Made by a program: the position numbers and the translations under genes | The notes under the pieces: model-generated | Seen by the model: the letters and a program-made list of their open reading frames with translations, nothing else | Database searches by the model: none | Told to the model about the DNA's origin: nothing | Source: Victivallales bacterium | GTDB taxonomy: Bacteria > Verrucomicrobiota > Lentisphaeria > Victivallales > JAADHT01 | Length of the DNA stretch: 13,673 nt | Reading direction: 5' to 3' | Assembly (NCBI GenBank): GCA_016930955.1 | Contig: JAFGFR010000079.1 | Span: 1 to 13,673 of the forward strand | Shown: in pieces, positions 6,714 to 13,673 of the stretch | How the letters are laid out: every line of letters starts with the position of its first letter | Numbering within the stretch: the first letter of the stretch is position 1

Positions 6714-8550
6714 CGCCCCGGCTGTCGATTTGAACCAGGCGAATGATCTCGTATCCGAGAAGTGCGGCACCAGCATCTGTCAACAGAGGGGAATAAGGAC
6801 GCAAACATGCAACATCATCCCCGAGCCTAAATCGGTTGCCGCCTTCCTGGAAAACCGGGAAAAGCTTTTCAGAGTGAGGATCATAAAGGACAGGATATAT
6901 ATAGCGATCAATCACTTTGCCCAGACGAACATCTTCGAAACCTTTTTTGCCAGCCTCGATGCCGACGACGAGCTCCGACGCGTCATAAGGCACCCGCTCA
7001 ACACGGGCAAAAATAAGGACATAGGTGTCTGCATCAAAATTGCCCTCGATCTCCATGGGGAAGAAGTTTGCATATATCAGGCAATCCCCGCTCCCGTAGG
7101 AAAGTGAGTCGTGAAGCGCGTTGCCTCTGGCAGGGTTCCACATATAGTACAAATCCTCTCGAAAGAAGTGCTTCACATGGTAGGGGCTGAAATGGAACTT
7201 CCTATGGTAGTAGTCCCCGATGAACGGCGACCTTCGCGGCGGAATGAAACAGAGGTAGTCGTTGAAGACGCACGGGGTGCCGGGCTCCACCACCCTAAGC
7301 GGAGACAAAAATCTTTTCAGTTGGCTCTCCCTGTAGAAAGGATCGACAATCCTCAAGGCCTCCCAGGATGCGTTGAGCAGGTCAGCCGTAAGCACTATGA
7401 TACAAAAAGCCAGAATCCTGGGCTTCCCCATAATCCACTCGAGTACAGGGACGAGCATGAACGCAGAAAGAGGCGCCATGAAGGCAATATACCTCACTTC
7501 GCGCCGTAGAATCACATGCATGAACAAGAATGCCACGATCCACGATACTGCAAGCGACCTTTGAAGCCTGTCGCCGCATTTAAGCGACATGACAATCCCC
7601 GGGAGCACCAGAAGCGAAGTCAAGAAACCGTAAAATGAGAAGTTGGCCAGATATAGCCAATGTTGTGTGGCGGCAGAATTTTCTATGTCGCTTCTCGAGT
7701 ATTCAAGCGCCTGGACTGCGGGTCGAACCAAAAAATGGCCATCAATCAGGCTATCCTTGAGCACAAAGCACATGAACAGGTAATAAATTGCGAAACTCGC
7801 AGCAGAGCCGCAGACAAGCAGCGCCATGTGCTTGAGTGCCGCGGCAGTCCTTTCCGAAGGCTTGAACAAGGGAACAGCGTGCGCAACAATCAAAACCAAC
7901 CAGAAAAGGCCGAAAGTCTGCTTCAGCAGCGCCGCGAGTGCCCCGAAAACAACCAGGGGAACCCATACCCTTGCACACATACGCCCCCTTAGCTTGTCGG
8001 ACAGAAATATCATCGCCACAAATATTATCCCGGGGAAAATGTCAATGTTCATGAAAGCCCCGTAGGAGAAGAATACAAAGTTAAGCACCGCCGCACAGAA
8101 AGCGGCCAGCACAGGCCAGCAAAAACCATGCCTGATCGAAAGAAGCCAAAAAACACCCAGAAGATACAAACTATGCAACAGCGCCATGGTAAGATGGCAG
8201 GGGCGCAGATCCATCGGGTCCAGCCCCAGCGCAATACCCGCCAGCCGGGCAGGAACCATGACTACCGACAACATCGGCGCCATATGGTCAAGATACGATC
8301 CGTAACGCCCAAGCAAATAGTCAGTGTTCATCAAAACATCAAAACTGTCGAAATACTCGACATCCAACACCCATGCCGACCACAGGAGCCAGAAAACGCA
8401 GGCCAGCAACACATATGCCGAGATAAGAACAGGAGGCGGTCTCAAAACTCCGCGTGTACCGTGCCGGGAGCACAACAGGTTCGGCAGGCTGTGCGGCGAA
8501 ACGGCCGGCGCATCCGGCGCATACCCGCATGCCATTTCGCCATGGCGCAT
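6664..8550 (-). CDS. Polytopic membrane glycosyltransferase, GT-C/PMT-like
   Basis: The frame is open from GTG 8631. I choose ATG 8550 because GAGGTG (8560-8555) lies just upstream, giving 628 aa; the start is uncertain because 8432-8629 is repeat DNA. Residues 1-40 are therefore repeat-encoded. A first hydrophobic helix (about 41-62, VLISAYVLLACVFWLLWSAW) is followed by an acidic loop DVEYFDSFD, as in GT-C enzymes that use lipid-linked sugars. Many further hydrophobic helices follow, with RREVRYIAFMAPLSAFMLVP resembling the R-Y-x-x-P region of PMT/ArnT-like proteins. The last about 230 residues are soluble, presumably periplasmic. The C-terminal residues VCRLCAPNAIHLEY come from repeat copy B. 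A transferase role is inferred from topology, and the specific substrate cannot be told. Confidence 0.75.
   Translation of the reverse strand: MRHGEMACGYAPDAPAVSPHSLPNLLCSRHGTRGVLRPPPVLISAYVLLACVFWLLWSAWVLDVEYFDSFDVLMNTDYLLGRYGSYLDHMAPMLSVVMVPARLAGIALGLDPMDLRPCHLTMALLHSLYLLGVFWLLSIRHGFCWPVLAAFCAAVLNFVFFSYGAFMNIDIFPGIIFVAMIFLSDKLRGRMCARVWVPLVVFGALAALLKQTFGLFWLVLIVAHAVPLFKPSERTAAALKHMALLVCGSAASFAIYYLFMCFVLKDSLIDGHFLVRPAVQALEYSRSDIENSAATQHWLYLANFSFYGFLTSLLVLPGIVMSLKCGDRLQRSLAVSWIVAFLFMHVILRREVRYIAFMAPLSAFMLVPVLEWIMGKPRILAFCIIVLTADLLNASWEALRIVDPFYRESQLKRFLSPLRVVEPGTPCVFNDYLCFIPPRRSPFIGDYYHRKFHFSPYHVKHFFREDLYYMWNPARGNALHDSLSYGSGDCLIYANFFPMEIEGNFDADTYVLIFARVERVPYDASELVVGIEAGKKGFEDVRLGKVIDRYIYPVLYDPHSEKLFPVFQEGGNRFRLGDDVACLRPYSPLLTDAGAALLGYEIIRLVQIDSRGGTVCRLCAPNAIHLEY
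8432..8526 (-). repeat. Dispersed repeat, copy C
   Basis: The reverse strand carries a 23-codon mini frame from ATG 8513 to TGA 8444-8442, beginning MRRPFRRT and ending APGTVHAEF. It is one codon longer than the equivalent frame at 10139-10071, so the length change keeps the frame. A 9-bp tandem CCGGCGCAT occurs twice at 8504-8521. The copy is directly joined to inverted copy E. Confidence 0.75.
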
Positions 8551-8629
8551 GCTGCACCTCTGCCACAACCCCGTCTTGGGCGGACACAGGTAGCTTTGAA
8601 ATTGACTCGCAGTTTTTGAAGTTGGCTCC
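8527..8629 (+). repeat. Dispersed repeat, diverged inverted copy E
   Basis: Read on the minus strand it begins GGAGCCAACTTCAAAAACT at 8629, like the left end of the other copies. Its other end carries GGCAGAGGTGC and GGCGAAATGGC, as in copies B and D; the middle is diverged. On the plus strand it begins ATG-CCA-TTT-CGC. Copies C and E form an inverted pair of about 200 bp directly in front of the glycosyltransferase. Confidence 0.5.
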
Positions 8630-8720
8630 ACAAAGAAAATCTACCGGACCTCGCGGATTTTACCTTCATTCATCTTCATGCCTTTGTGCCCTCGTGTAAG
8701 ATTATCTTGTTTTTTGATTT

Positions 8721-9545
8721 TTACTCTTCTTTGCCCCCAAACGTGCCGATCTCAGCCTTCTTTGCCTGATCCCACAGTTCTTCCATCTGCTCGATGGATG
8801 CTTGCTCCGGGGACACGCCTTGTCTTGCCAGTTCGTTTTCTATATGCTCGAAGCGTCTTTTGAATTTTTTTACCGTGCGTGCGAGGAGCTCCTCGGCGGA
8901 AAACCGGCCGCGAAAACGCGAAAGGTTGACCACAGAAAATAACAGATCGCCAATCTCGTCGTCAACAGCATCGTCGTCTTTGGCGGCCAATGCACAACGG
9001 AGCTCACGTAGCTCCTCCTCGACCTTGTCGAGTATCTGCTCCTGGGACGACCAATCGAATCCAGCCTTCGCAGCCTCGATCTGATAGTCACGCGCACGGT
9101 TAAGCGCCGGAAGATGACGTGGAATCCTGGAGAATCTGCGGGGCGAGGCTCCAATGCCGCCCTTCTCCTTGCTCTTGACCTCCCTCCATATGTCCAAAAC
9201 CTGCTCGGGGTTTTCAGCCTTCTCCCCCGCAAAGACATGTGGATGCCGCCGGATCAACTTCTCCGTTACACCCTTTATTACCTCGTCAAAATCAAACAAT
9301 CCCTTTTCCTGAGCCATCTGCGCATGGAAAATCACGTGCATAAGCAGATCCCCAAGCTCCTCGCACATACCAGAAGGGTCGTTGTCATCGATTGCATCGA
9401 GCAGCTCCGCACACTCCTCAATCAGAAACTCCTTCATGGAAGAGTGGGTCTGTATCTTGTCCCAGGGGCAACCCTCCGGGGACCGAAGCTTGGCAAGCGT
9501 CAGGCAAAGGCGCTCAAGTGGGGCTGCATCAGGGAAGTGGATCAT
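8721..9545 (-). CDS. mazG: Nucleoside triphosphate pyrophosphohydrolase MazG
   Basis: The 274-aa length is close to that of E. coli MazG (263). MazG hydrolyses NTPs and dNTPs to monophosphate and pyrophosphate, with housecleaning and stress roles, in the cytoplasm. The N-terminal domain shows the family opening LRSPEGCPWDKIQTHSSMKE, then the metal-binding pattern E44-x2-E47 and E63-x2-D66 (EECAELLDAI, CEELGDLLMHVIFHA) and RRHPHVFAGE. The second MazG domain repeats it (DKVEEELRELRCAL, DDEIGDLLFSVVNLSRF). The ATG at 9545 fits the usual N-terminus, although the ribosome-binding site is weak. It lies 34 bases after the stop of the 116-aa gene, on the same strand, so the two are likely cotranscribed. 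No link to a mazEF toxin-antitoxin pair is seen. Confidence 0.95.
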   Translation of the reverse strand: MIHFPDAAPLERLCLTLAKLRSPEGCPWDKIQTHSSMKEFLIEECAELLDAIDDNDPSGMCEELGDLLMHVIFHAQMAQEKGLFDFDEVIKGVTEKLIRRHPHVFAGEKAENPEQVLDIWREVKSKEKGGIGASPRRFSRIPRHLPALNRARDYQIEAAKAGFDWSSQEQILDKVEEELRELRCALAAKDDDAVDDEIGDLLFSVVNLSRFRGRFSAEELLARTVKKFKRRFEHIENELARQGVSPEQASIEQMEELWDQAKKAEIGTFGGKEE

Positions 9546-9579
9546 CTTTCACAGGGGTTCGTCATGGCTCCGGCAGACC

Positions 9580-9930
9580 TCAGCTTTTGTCCTTGATTGC
9601 CTCTCTGATCTCCTCTGGGATTTCCTCGATAGAGGAGAACGTCTGCCTCTGACCGTCTATTATCACCGAATAGCTATGGGTGAATTCCGGCACATCATCG
9701 AGGTGCTTGATCTCCTCCCTCAGCTCGGCAGGCATCTCATCAAGAGAGTTGAACACAATATATTCGTCTTTGTGTTTGATGACATATTTCTGTGAGGGAG
9801 GCCTGATGGAAATGGGCATTGTATGAGTCACTCCCGTAGGGTCGTCGCTGTCCAAAAACTTCACGGCAGGAGGCTTGAACTCCTTCTTCTCCTTACCCAA
9901 AATATTCTTGAAGACATCTCCAATTCCCAT
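9580..9930 (-). CDS. Small protein with duplicated Y-x-F-S-[LI]-[DE]-E-x-P-x-E-[LI]-R motif (116 aa)
   Basis: The open frame reaches 10173, but ATG 9930 is the likely start: upstream codons lie in a promoter-like region and repeat copy D. The N-terminus MGIGDVFKNILGKEKK is amphipathic and basic. Residues 49-75 and 87-113 are a 27-residue duplication, each with an initial Y, an F, and then S-[LI]-[DE]-E-[MI]-P-[AE]-E-[LI]-R-E-x-I-K. Similar motifs occur in uncharacterised PVC-group proteins as I recall them, but I cannot assign a function. The product is acidic and soluble, with no signal peptide. It is 34 bases upstream of mazG and probably in one transcript with it. Confidence 0.75.
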   Translation of the reverse strand: MGIGDVFKNILGKEKKEFKPPAVKFLDSDDPTGVTHTMPISIRPPSQKYVIKHKDEYIVFNSLDEMPAELREEIKHLDDVPEFTHSYSVIIDGQRQTFSSIEEIPEEIREAIKDKS

Positions 9931-9996
9931 AGCCAGCCCCAAAGATTCCAATGTTACAAAAGCCCGCCAGAACAAAACCTTGACCCAACGCGGGCA

Positions 9997-10024
9997 AATA
10001 TAGCCCGGAATGGAGCAATAGCAA
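9997..10024 (-). promoter_or_regulatory. Candidate sigma-70 promoter for the 116-aa gene and mazG
   Basis: On the minus strand TTGCTA (10024-10019) and TATATT (10002-9997) are separated by 16 bases. They match the -35 and -10 consensus at four and five of six positions. The promoter is 67 bases upstream of ATG 9930 and just downstream of the repeat D terminator-like end. Confidence 0.4.
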
Positions 10025-10046
10025 GCAGAATTGCTCTTTTCTTCCC

Positions 10047-10080
10047 AAAAAAAATACAGAGGAGCCAATTTCAAAACTCC
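10047..10080 (-). terminator. Terminator-like end of repeat copy D with an eight-T run
   Basis: On the minus strand GGAG (10080-10077) pairs with CTCC (10064-10061), with two extra G-T pairs possible. After six bases comes T8 (10054-10047). It lies downstream of the zinc-ribbon gene in the same orientation. The stem is short, so efficiency is uncertain. Confidence 0.35.
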
Positions 10081-10142
10081 GCGTGAACCGCGTTGGGAGC
10101 GCAGGCGCGGAAGACGGTGCGGCGAAATGGCCGGCGCATACC
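10061..10142 (-). repeat. Dispersed repeat, copy D (best preserved)
   Basis: This is the reference copy for the family. On the plus strand it begins GGAGCCAATTTCAAAACTCC and ends GGCCGGCGCATACC. On the minus strand ATG 10139 to TGA 10073-10071 is a 22-codon frame beginning MRRPFRRT and ending CAPNAVHAEF. It contains CGCG-GTTCA-CGCG and GGAG/CTCC inverted repeats. It lies in the gap between the zinc-ribbon gene and the 116-aa gene. Confidence 0.8.
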
Positions 10143-10185
10143 ACAAACTGTCTGTGGCAGATATTAGAGCCAAGGTTATCTGAAG

Positions 10186-10638
10186 CTAGAGCAGCGTGAT
10201 GAACCAGACCGACCAGGCAGAAAGACTTATCGTGGCTATCGCTATCCCCCATAACGCAAGATCGTCGCCGCTGTAATGGTAGCTCTTGTCGGCTATCATC
10301 ATCCTGGCCGCAAAACCCATTATCAGCGCAGGCGGGGCGAGAACACCGAAAAAGAAGATGCTGAGGACTGCGCAAATGAGCGAGCTCTTAGCCAGTGGAC
10401 ACTCGCTGAGATGCTGAAAATGCCTGTTGTGCCTCCTCCCGCGGGGACGTAAACCTGCACGTCTTATGCCGGCACTCGAGGAGTCTGCATAGCTCGGGGC
10501 AAGACCGGAGAGATGAGCCTTAAATGACGACGAGGCCATGGGATAATGGAACACTCTGCCACATTCACAGAGGTACTCCCCATCCTCGTCCACCATGTAC
10601 TGCTTGCTGCAGTGCTGACATGTGTATATGTAAGACAT
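10186..10638 (-). CDS. Zinc-ribbon protein with DUF4190-like two-helix membrane region (150 aa)
   Basis: The ATG at 10638 has a good GGAGG site six bases upstream. The N-terminus is a small zinc ribbon with C7-x2-C10 and C24-x-C26 (YTCQHCSKQY, YLCECGRVF). A polar basic linker (about 35-80) follows. Two membrane helices are seen at about 87-109 (SLICAVLSIFFFGVLAPPAL, then MGFAARMMI) and 128-150 (LALWGIAIATISLSAWSVWF). The G-x-x-A-R between them resembles the DUF4190 family of small membrane proteins. The likely arrangement is a cytoplasmic metal-binding head on a two-helix anchor. The role is unknown. It is codirectional with its neighbours but separated by 237 and 255 bases. Confidence 0.8.
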   Translation of the reverse strand: MSYIYTCQHCSKQYMVDEDGEYLCECGRVFHYPMASSSFKAHLSGLAPSYADSSSAGIRRAGLRPRGRRHNRHFQHLSECPLAKSSLICAVLSIFFFGVLAPPALIMGFAARMMIADKSYHYSGDDLALWGIAIATISLSAWSVWFITLL

Positions 10639-10773
10639 CTCAAACCTCCAATATCAATTCTGATAATACCTTCTCGATTTCATGCCCCACGAGTTCCGCC
10701 TCAGCCTTGAAAAGGCTTCCGGCTGCCGCAACAGGAGCATCCTGACAGGGAAAACAGCATGAAGCATGCCAAA

Positions 10774-10795
10774 GGGTTAATTTCAAAATTAACCC
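10774..10795. terminator. Perfect 10-bp inverted repeat, possible bidirectional terminator
   Basis: GGGTTAATTT (10774-10783) and AAATTAACCC (10786-10795) are exact reverse complements separated by CA. On the minus strand it is followed by TTT only. It lies 81 bases after the stop of the DUF4175-like gene. It could be a terminator or a protein-binding palindrome. Confidence 0.4.
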
Positions 10796-10876
10796 ACAAT
10801 TGAAGCGGCGCTGAAATACAAGCACCGCGCTCCAACTGTGTCACGCGGCTTTTCTGCACATAACGCTGCGGGGATT

Positions 10877-13673
10877 CTACTCCTCGATAAGGGAGAGTCT
10901 TCTGAAGTATGCCTCGATGGCCTCGCGGTATTCCTCGGGGGCTTCAGGCGGAGCGACACCCTGCACCTGCTCCGGCGAGCCCTTGTCATCCGCTCTGGTG
11001 AAGGCAGGGCCCTTGAAAAGCCTTTCGATCGCATCTGAGCCGCCAGCGGACACGCCTCCGCCTCCAGAGACTCCTTCCGGCATGAGCATCTGCATCAGTT
11101 CGGCAAGCATCTGCATCTGGCCTGCCGGGGACTCCGGGCATGCCTCCTGAAAAGCTCCTGACAGCATCTCTATAATCTGGGTTTGTGCGGCAACAACCTG
11201 CGAGTCGGTGGCCGGCCTTCTCAAAAAAGCCACCACCTCGTCCATCACCCCCCCGGCACCACGGAGAAGTTTATAGGCCGGAGGGCTCGCAACAGCCAAA
11301 TCCTCAAGAAATGAAAGATAAAGATGGATATCTCCCTGCTCGTATGCCAAATCAAGGGATCTAACTTTGTAGTCATCCTCCCCCCAGTCGGGTTTGTGGC
11401 GGTCGAGCATGCGCGTCTTCTCGCGCAGGTTCTGCTCCTTCTGGATCACCCTGAGCAATCCAATGATAAATTCGGCATCAATCTCTTGTGGCTGGCCGTC
11501 CGCGGCATCCTGCGACTTGGATTTGCCAGAGTCGACAAGCATGTCGGCCCACATGGCAAAATTGTCGCCCATCGCTCTGGACATCCCGATGCTTTTCGTG
11601 GTGAAGTTTTCAGCGATGCCGTCCTCGAGTCCCTTCAGCTCGCGGCGCATCTGCTTCTCCTCCATACTGTCGGACACTGCCTTATAGGCCTCTATCCTGG
11701 TTCTGGCGAAGTAACCTGACAGGTCGTCCTGTATGTGTCCCGCGTTCCGACCCGCAACCTGCTGCTCGGAAAGCAGCTCGTCCAGCCGTATCCTGTTCTC
11801 TCCTTCGATGTCGCCCGGCGGCAAACCGATGATCGAGGGCAAAATCACGCCCAAGGCAGCAGAGATGCCCCTTTCGCGTTCCGACTCCTTTCTCAGGCGC
11901 ATGACAAAGTTCTCCAACGCAAGAGATACAAGTGATTCCGAGGAGCTCCCGATAAGCTTGGAAAGTTTTTCTATCAACCCTTTCTGGCTCTTGACGGCAC
12001 TTTCCATGCTATCTCTGCGCGGGTCGGCCCCAAGGCTTCCGGACGCATTCTCAAGAGCTGATGTCAGACTCTCCATATCGCCGGAGGAAACATCCTTGAG
12101 CTCCTCGGCAATCTTTGACCATTCCGCCGCGGTGCCATCCGGGAACTTCTTGTTCCTTAATGACTCCCTCAAGGTCTCCATGACCTCCCTCGACATCCTC
12201 ATGAGCTCGTTTTTCTCCGCCATCTCGCGGGCAATCTGAGCCTTCAGTTTCTCTCGCGTCTCGGAAGAGGACAACTCCTCGTCAGGCAAGCCAGCGATAT
12301 CCTCGTTGAGGTAAAGCGAGTTCTCCTCGCGCCTGACCAGATCCTCAAGCCTCGCGGCGATTTTCTCCAACCTCTCCTCCAACAACCTGAGGTGCTGCTC
12401 ATGGCTTAAAACATAAAACTTATAGGGCACCGAGAAGGCTACATTCCTGCCGGGATAATAGTCCAACGCAAACGACCTGAGAACAACCAGCGAACTTTCA
12501 GCTATCCCAAGCATGTCAGCGGCAAACACAAACTCAGACTCGAGCCTGGTGTCACTCTTTGTCCCGGCACCAAGATCAAAATCCCGAGGCTGACCCATGC
12601 CAGCACCCGAAGAGCCGCCGTCAATGTAGTACTCGACACCAACAGCCATTACCCCGAAGTCGTCCTCGGCGACAACCTTGAGTTTCAGAGCCTCGTCCAC
12701 CAGCACGGCCGAGAAGGCTGACAGTCCAGGGCATTCAGTGAAGGGCGCCGAATCATCAACCACGTCAACCCTGAGATCATATGCCCTGGCCGGGCAGAAC
12801 CCCAGATCGTCAAGCCATTCGAAGGATATTATCTTGTCTTCATCCGCCTTCACTCCAGGATATGCGAATTTCGTACCCAATACCTCAAGGCTTGTAGTCA
12901 ACCCGTCCTCAACCTTGACCGCCGAAATGAGATTCCGGCTCACGACACCCTCGATCGAGCATCCAGCCCCCCGCAGCAGCTCAAGGACATTACTTTCAAG
13001 TCTCCGGGCGACCCTGCCGCGTCCGGTGTACTCAGGATATTCTATCCCCGCATCAAGCGACAAAAGCGCAGGGCGGTGCACCGGCCTGACTTGCAGAATC
13101 CCAGAGGCATCTCCAGCCCTGACCCGGATGTCACAATCCTCATGGACACTTTCAAGCTTGAATTTTGCTTCCCCGTTCTCGAATAAAGCACTGCCCGAAG
13201 CATACCCGGGAAGCCCGTAGTGCAGCCAACGCGGTCGCCACACCGAACGGGAATCAAGGCCGACACTCAACTCGGCCGCCTCCCCCTTGGGAACATAGCA
13301 CGGACTCTCATGACCACACAACACAACAAACGTGTACCTGCCGATAGAGGCAAAAGGCCGGGACCAGCGCCGAGCCGAATTCAACGCCGCTTCAGGAAAA
13401 AACCAGAAAAGCAGCGCACACGCAGCAAGCAACACAAACATCACACCGCAAACTGCCAGCGCCCGCCTCATCGAGATGTCCCTGCAAAAGTCCATCCCGC
13501 TGGTCTGCTCGGCTATCTTCCTTATCGCAGCCTCCTTGAGCTCCTCAGAAATGCTCCCGTCATCGGCGCTGTCGCTCTGTGCAAGCTCGACCGCGCCAAG
13601 AAGCCTGTCTCCTAGCTCCCGTCTGCCCCTCTGCGCCTCGCCCGCCACCCACGAGAACCCCCTGGCCTTTAAA
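10877..13673 (-). CDS. DUF4175-like large membrane protein (5' truncated by the window edge)
   Basis: The frame is open to the right edge. The GTG at 13648 is not a likely start, because the codons before it (LKARGFSW) read on into RRELGDRLLGAVELA, a typical internal segment of DUF4175 proteins. At least 931 residues are present. One membrane helix is seen near residues 71-92 (counting from the edge). Then follow extracytoplasmic Ig-like strands with DAGIEYPEYTGRG and VVAEDDFGVMAVGVEYYIDG, both characteristic of the family. A long helical/coiled-coil region follows (LLEERLEKIAARLEDL onward) and the C-terminus is rich in Gly, Met and Gln. Such proteins usually lie beside MoxR, DUF58 and BatA-like genes; those would be outside this window. 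Function unknown, possibly envelope-associated. Confidence 0.85.
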   Translation of the reverse strand, partial: LKARGFSWVAGEAQRGRRELGDRLLGAVELAQSDSADDGSISEELKEAAIRKIAEQTSGMDFCRDISMRRALAVCGVMFVLLAACALLFWFFPEAALNSARRWSRPFASIGRYTFVVLCGHESPCYVPKGEAAELSVGLDSRSVWRPRWLHYGLPGYASGSALFENGEAKFKLESVHEDCDIRVRAGDASGILQVRPVHRPALLSLDAGIEYPEYTGRGRVARRLESNVLELLRGAGCSIEGVVSRNLISAVKVEDGLTTSLEVLGTKFAYPGVKADEDKIISFEWLDDLGFCPARAYDLRVDVVDDSAPFTECPGLSAFSAVLVDEALKLKVVAEDDFGVMAVGVEYYIDGGSSGAGMGQPRDFDLGAGTKSDTRLESEFVFAADMLGIAESSLVVLRSFALDYYPGRNVAFSVPYKFYVLSHEQHLRLLEERLEKIAARLEDLVRREENSLYLNEDIAGLPDEELSSSETREKLKAQIAREMAEKNELMRMSREVMETLRESLRNKKFPDGTAAEWSKIAEELKDVSSGDMESLTSALENASGSLGADPRRDSMESAVKSQKGLIEKLSKLIGSSSESLVSLALENFVMRLRKESERERGISAALGVILPSIIGLPPGDIEGENRIRLDELLSEQQVAGRNAGHIQDDLSGYFARTRIEAYKAVSDSMEEKQMRRELKGLEDGIAENFTTKSIGMSRAMGDNFAMWADMLVDSGKSKSQDAADGQPQEIDAEFIIGLLRVIQKEQNLREKTRMLDRHKPDWGEDDYKVRSLDLAYEQGDIHLYLSFLEDLAVASPPAYKLLRGAGGVMDEVVAFLRRPATDSQVVAAQTQIIEMLSGAFQEACPESPAGQMQMLAELMQMLMPEGVSGGGGVSAGGSDAIERLFKGPAFTRADDKGSPEQVQGVAPPEAPEEYREAIEAYFRRLSLIEE

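Noticed and set aside
7373..9596. Plus-strand frames opposite the glycosyltransferase and mazG
   Set aside because: They are antisense shadows of well-supported minus-strand genes and have low-complexity, Arg/Ser-rich translations.
8721..9930. A toxin-antitoxin module around mazG
   Set aside because: The neighbour has no toxin or antitoxin signature, and MazG alone is a common housecleaning enzyme.
5756..10142. A CRISPR array or insertion sequence
   Set aside because: Copies are far apart, unevenly spaced and in both orientations, and no transposase or cas gene lies in the window.
9931..10173. N-terminal extension of the 116-aa gene up to 10173
   Set aside because: The extra codons run through a promoter-like region and repeat copy D, and the protein has a natural start at ATG 9930.
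13621..13648. GTG 13648 as start of the DUF4175-like gene
   Set aside because: The frame continues to the window edge and the family-like sequence spans this point.

Overview
The window looks like a chromosomal segment from the Lentisphaerae/Verrucomicrobiota (PVC) side of the bacteria. This is inferred from gene content, since no rRNA or other phylogenetic marker is present. The clues are a secreted glycan-degradation style cluster (CBM9-like, DNRLRE-like and two barrel-like enzymes), a pseudopilin-like protein with a GG|FTLIELLVVIAIISILAALLLPAL start, and a very large DUF4175-type membrane protein.

Left half (1-5728, + strand): a 5'-truncated CBM9-like protein overlaps by ATGA a 626-aa secreted protein of unknown, possibly glycosidase-like, function. 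A secreted DNRLRE-type adhesive or carbohydrate-binding protein follows, then a 511-aa protein without signal peptide that resembles a TIM-barrel glycoside hydrolase, then a pseudopilin-like protein. An AraC-family regulator (complement of 5787-6611) faces this cluster convergently and may regulate it.

Right half (- strand, read from 13673 down to 6664): a 3'-complete, 5'-truncated DUF4175-like protein; a zinc-ribbon plus two-TM protein; a 116-aa protein with an internal duplication; a MazG nucleotide pyrophosphohydrolase; and a polytopic GT-C-like glycosyltransferase. These are co-directional, but the gaps contain repeats, so one operon is not assured.

The most unusual content is a short dispersed repeat family of about 70-100 bp. 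By eye it has at least five copies or partial copies (5756-5788, 6654-6713, 8432-8526, 8527-8629, 10061-10142). All of them sit at gene ends. On one strand the better copies share a small reading frame that starts MRRPFRRT and ends NAVHAEF-stop. Copies supply the N-terminal codons and the last codons plus stop of the glycosyltransferase, and the stop of the AraC gene. Other points of note are a strong Shine-Dalgarno followed by ATG-TAA (2453-2472), nearly identical signal-peptide DNA in two otherwise unrelated genes, and an A-run slippery site exactly at a stop/start overlap (568-577). All alignments here were made by eye.
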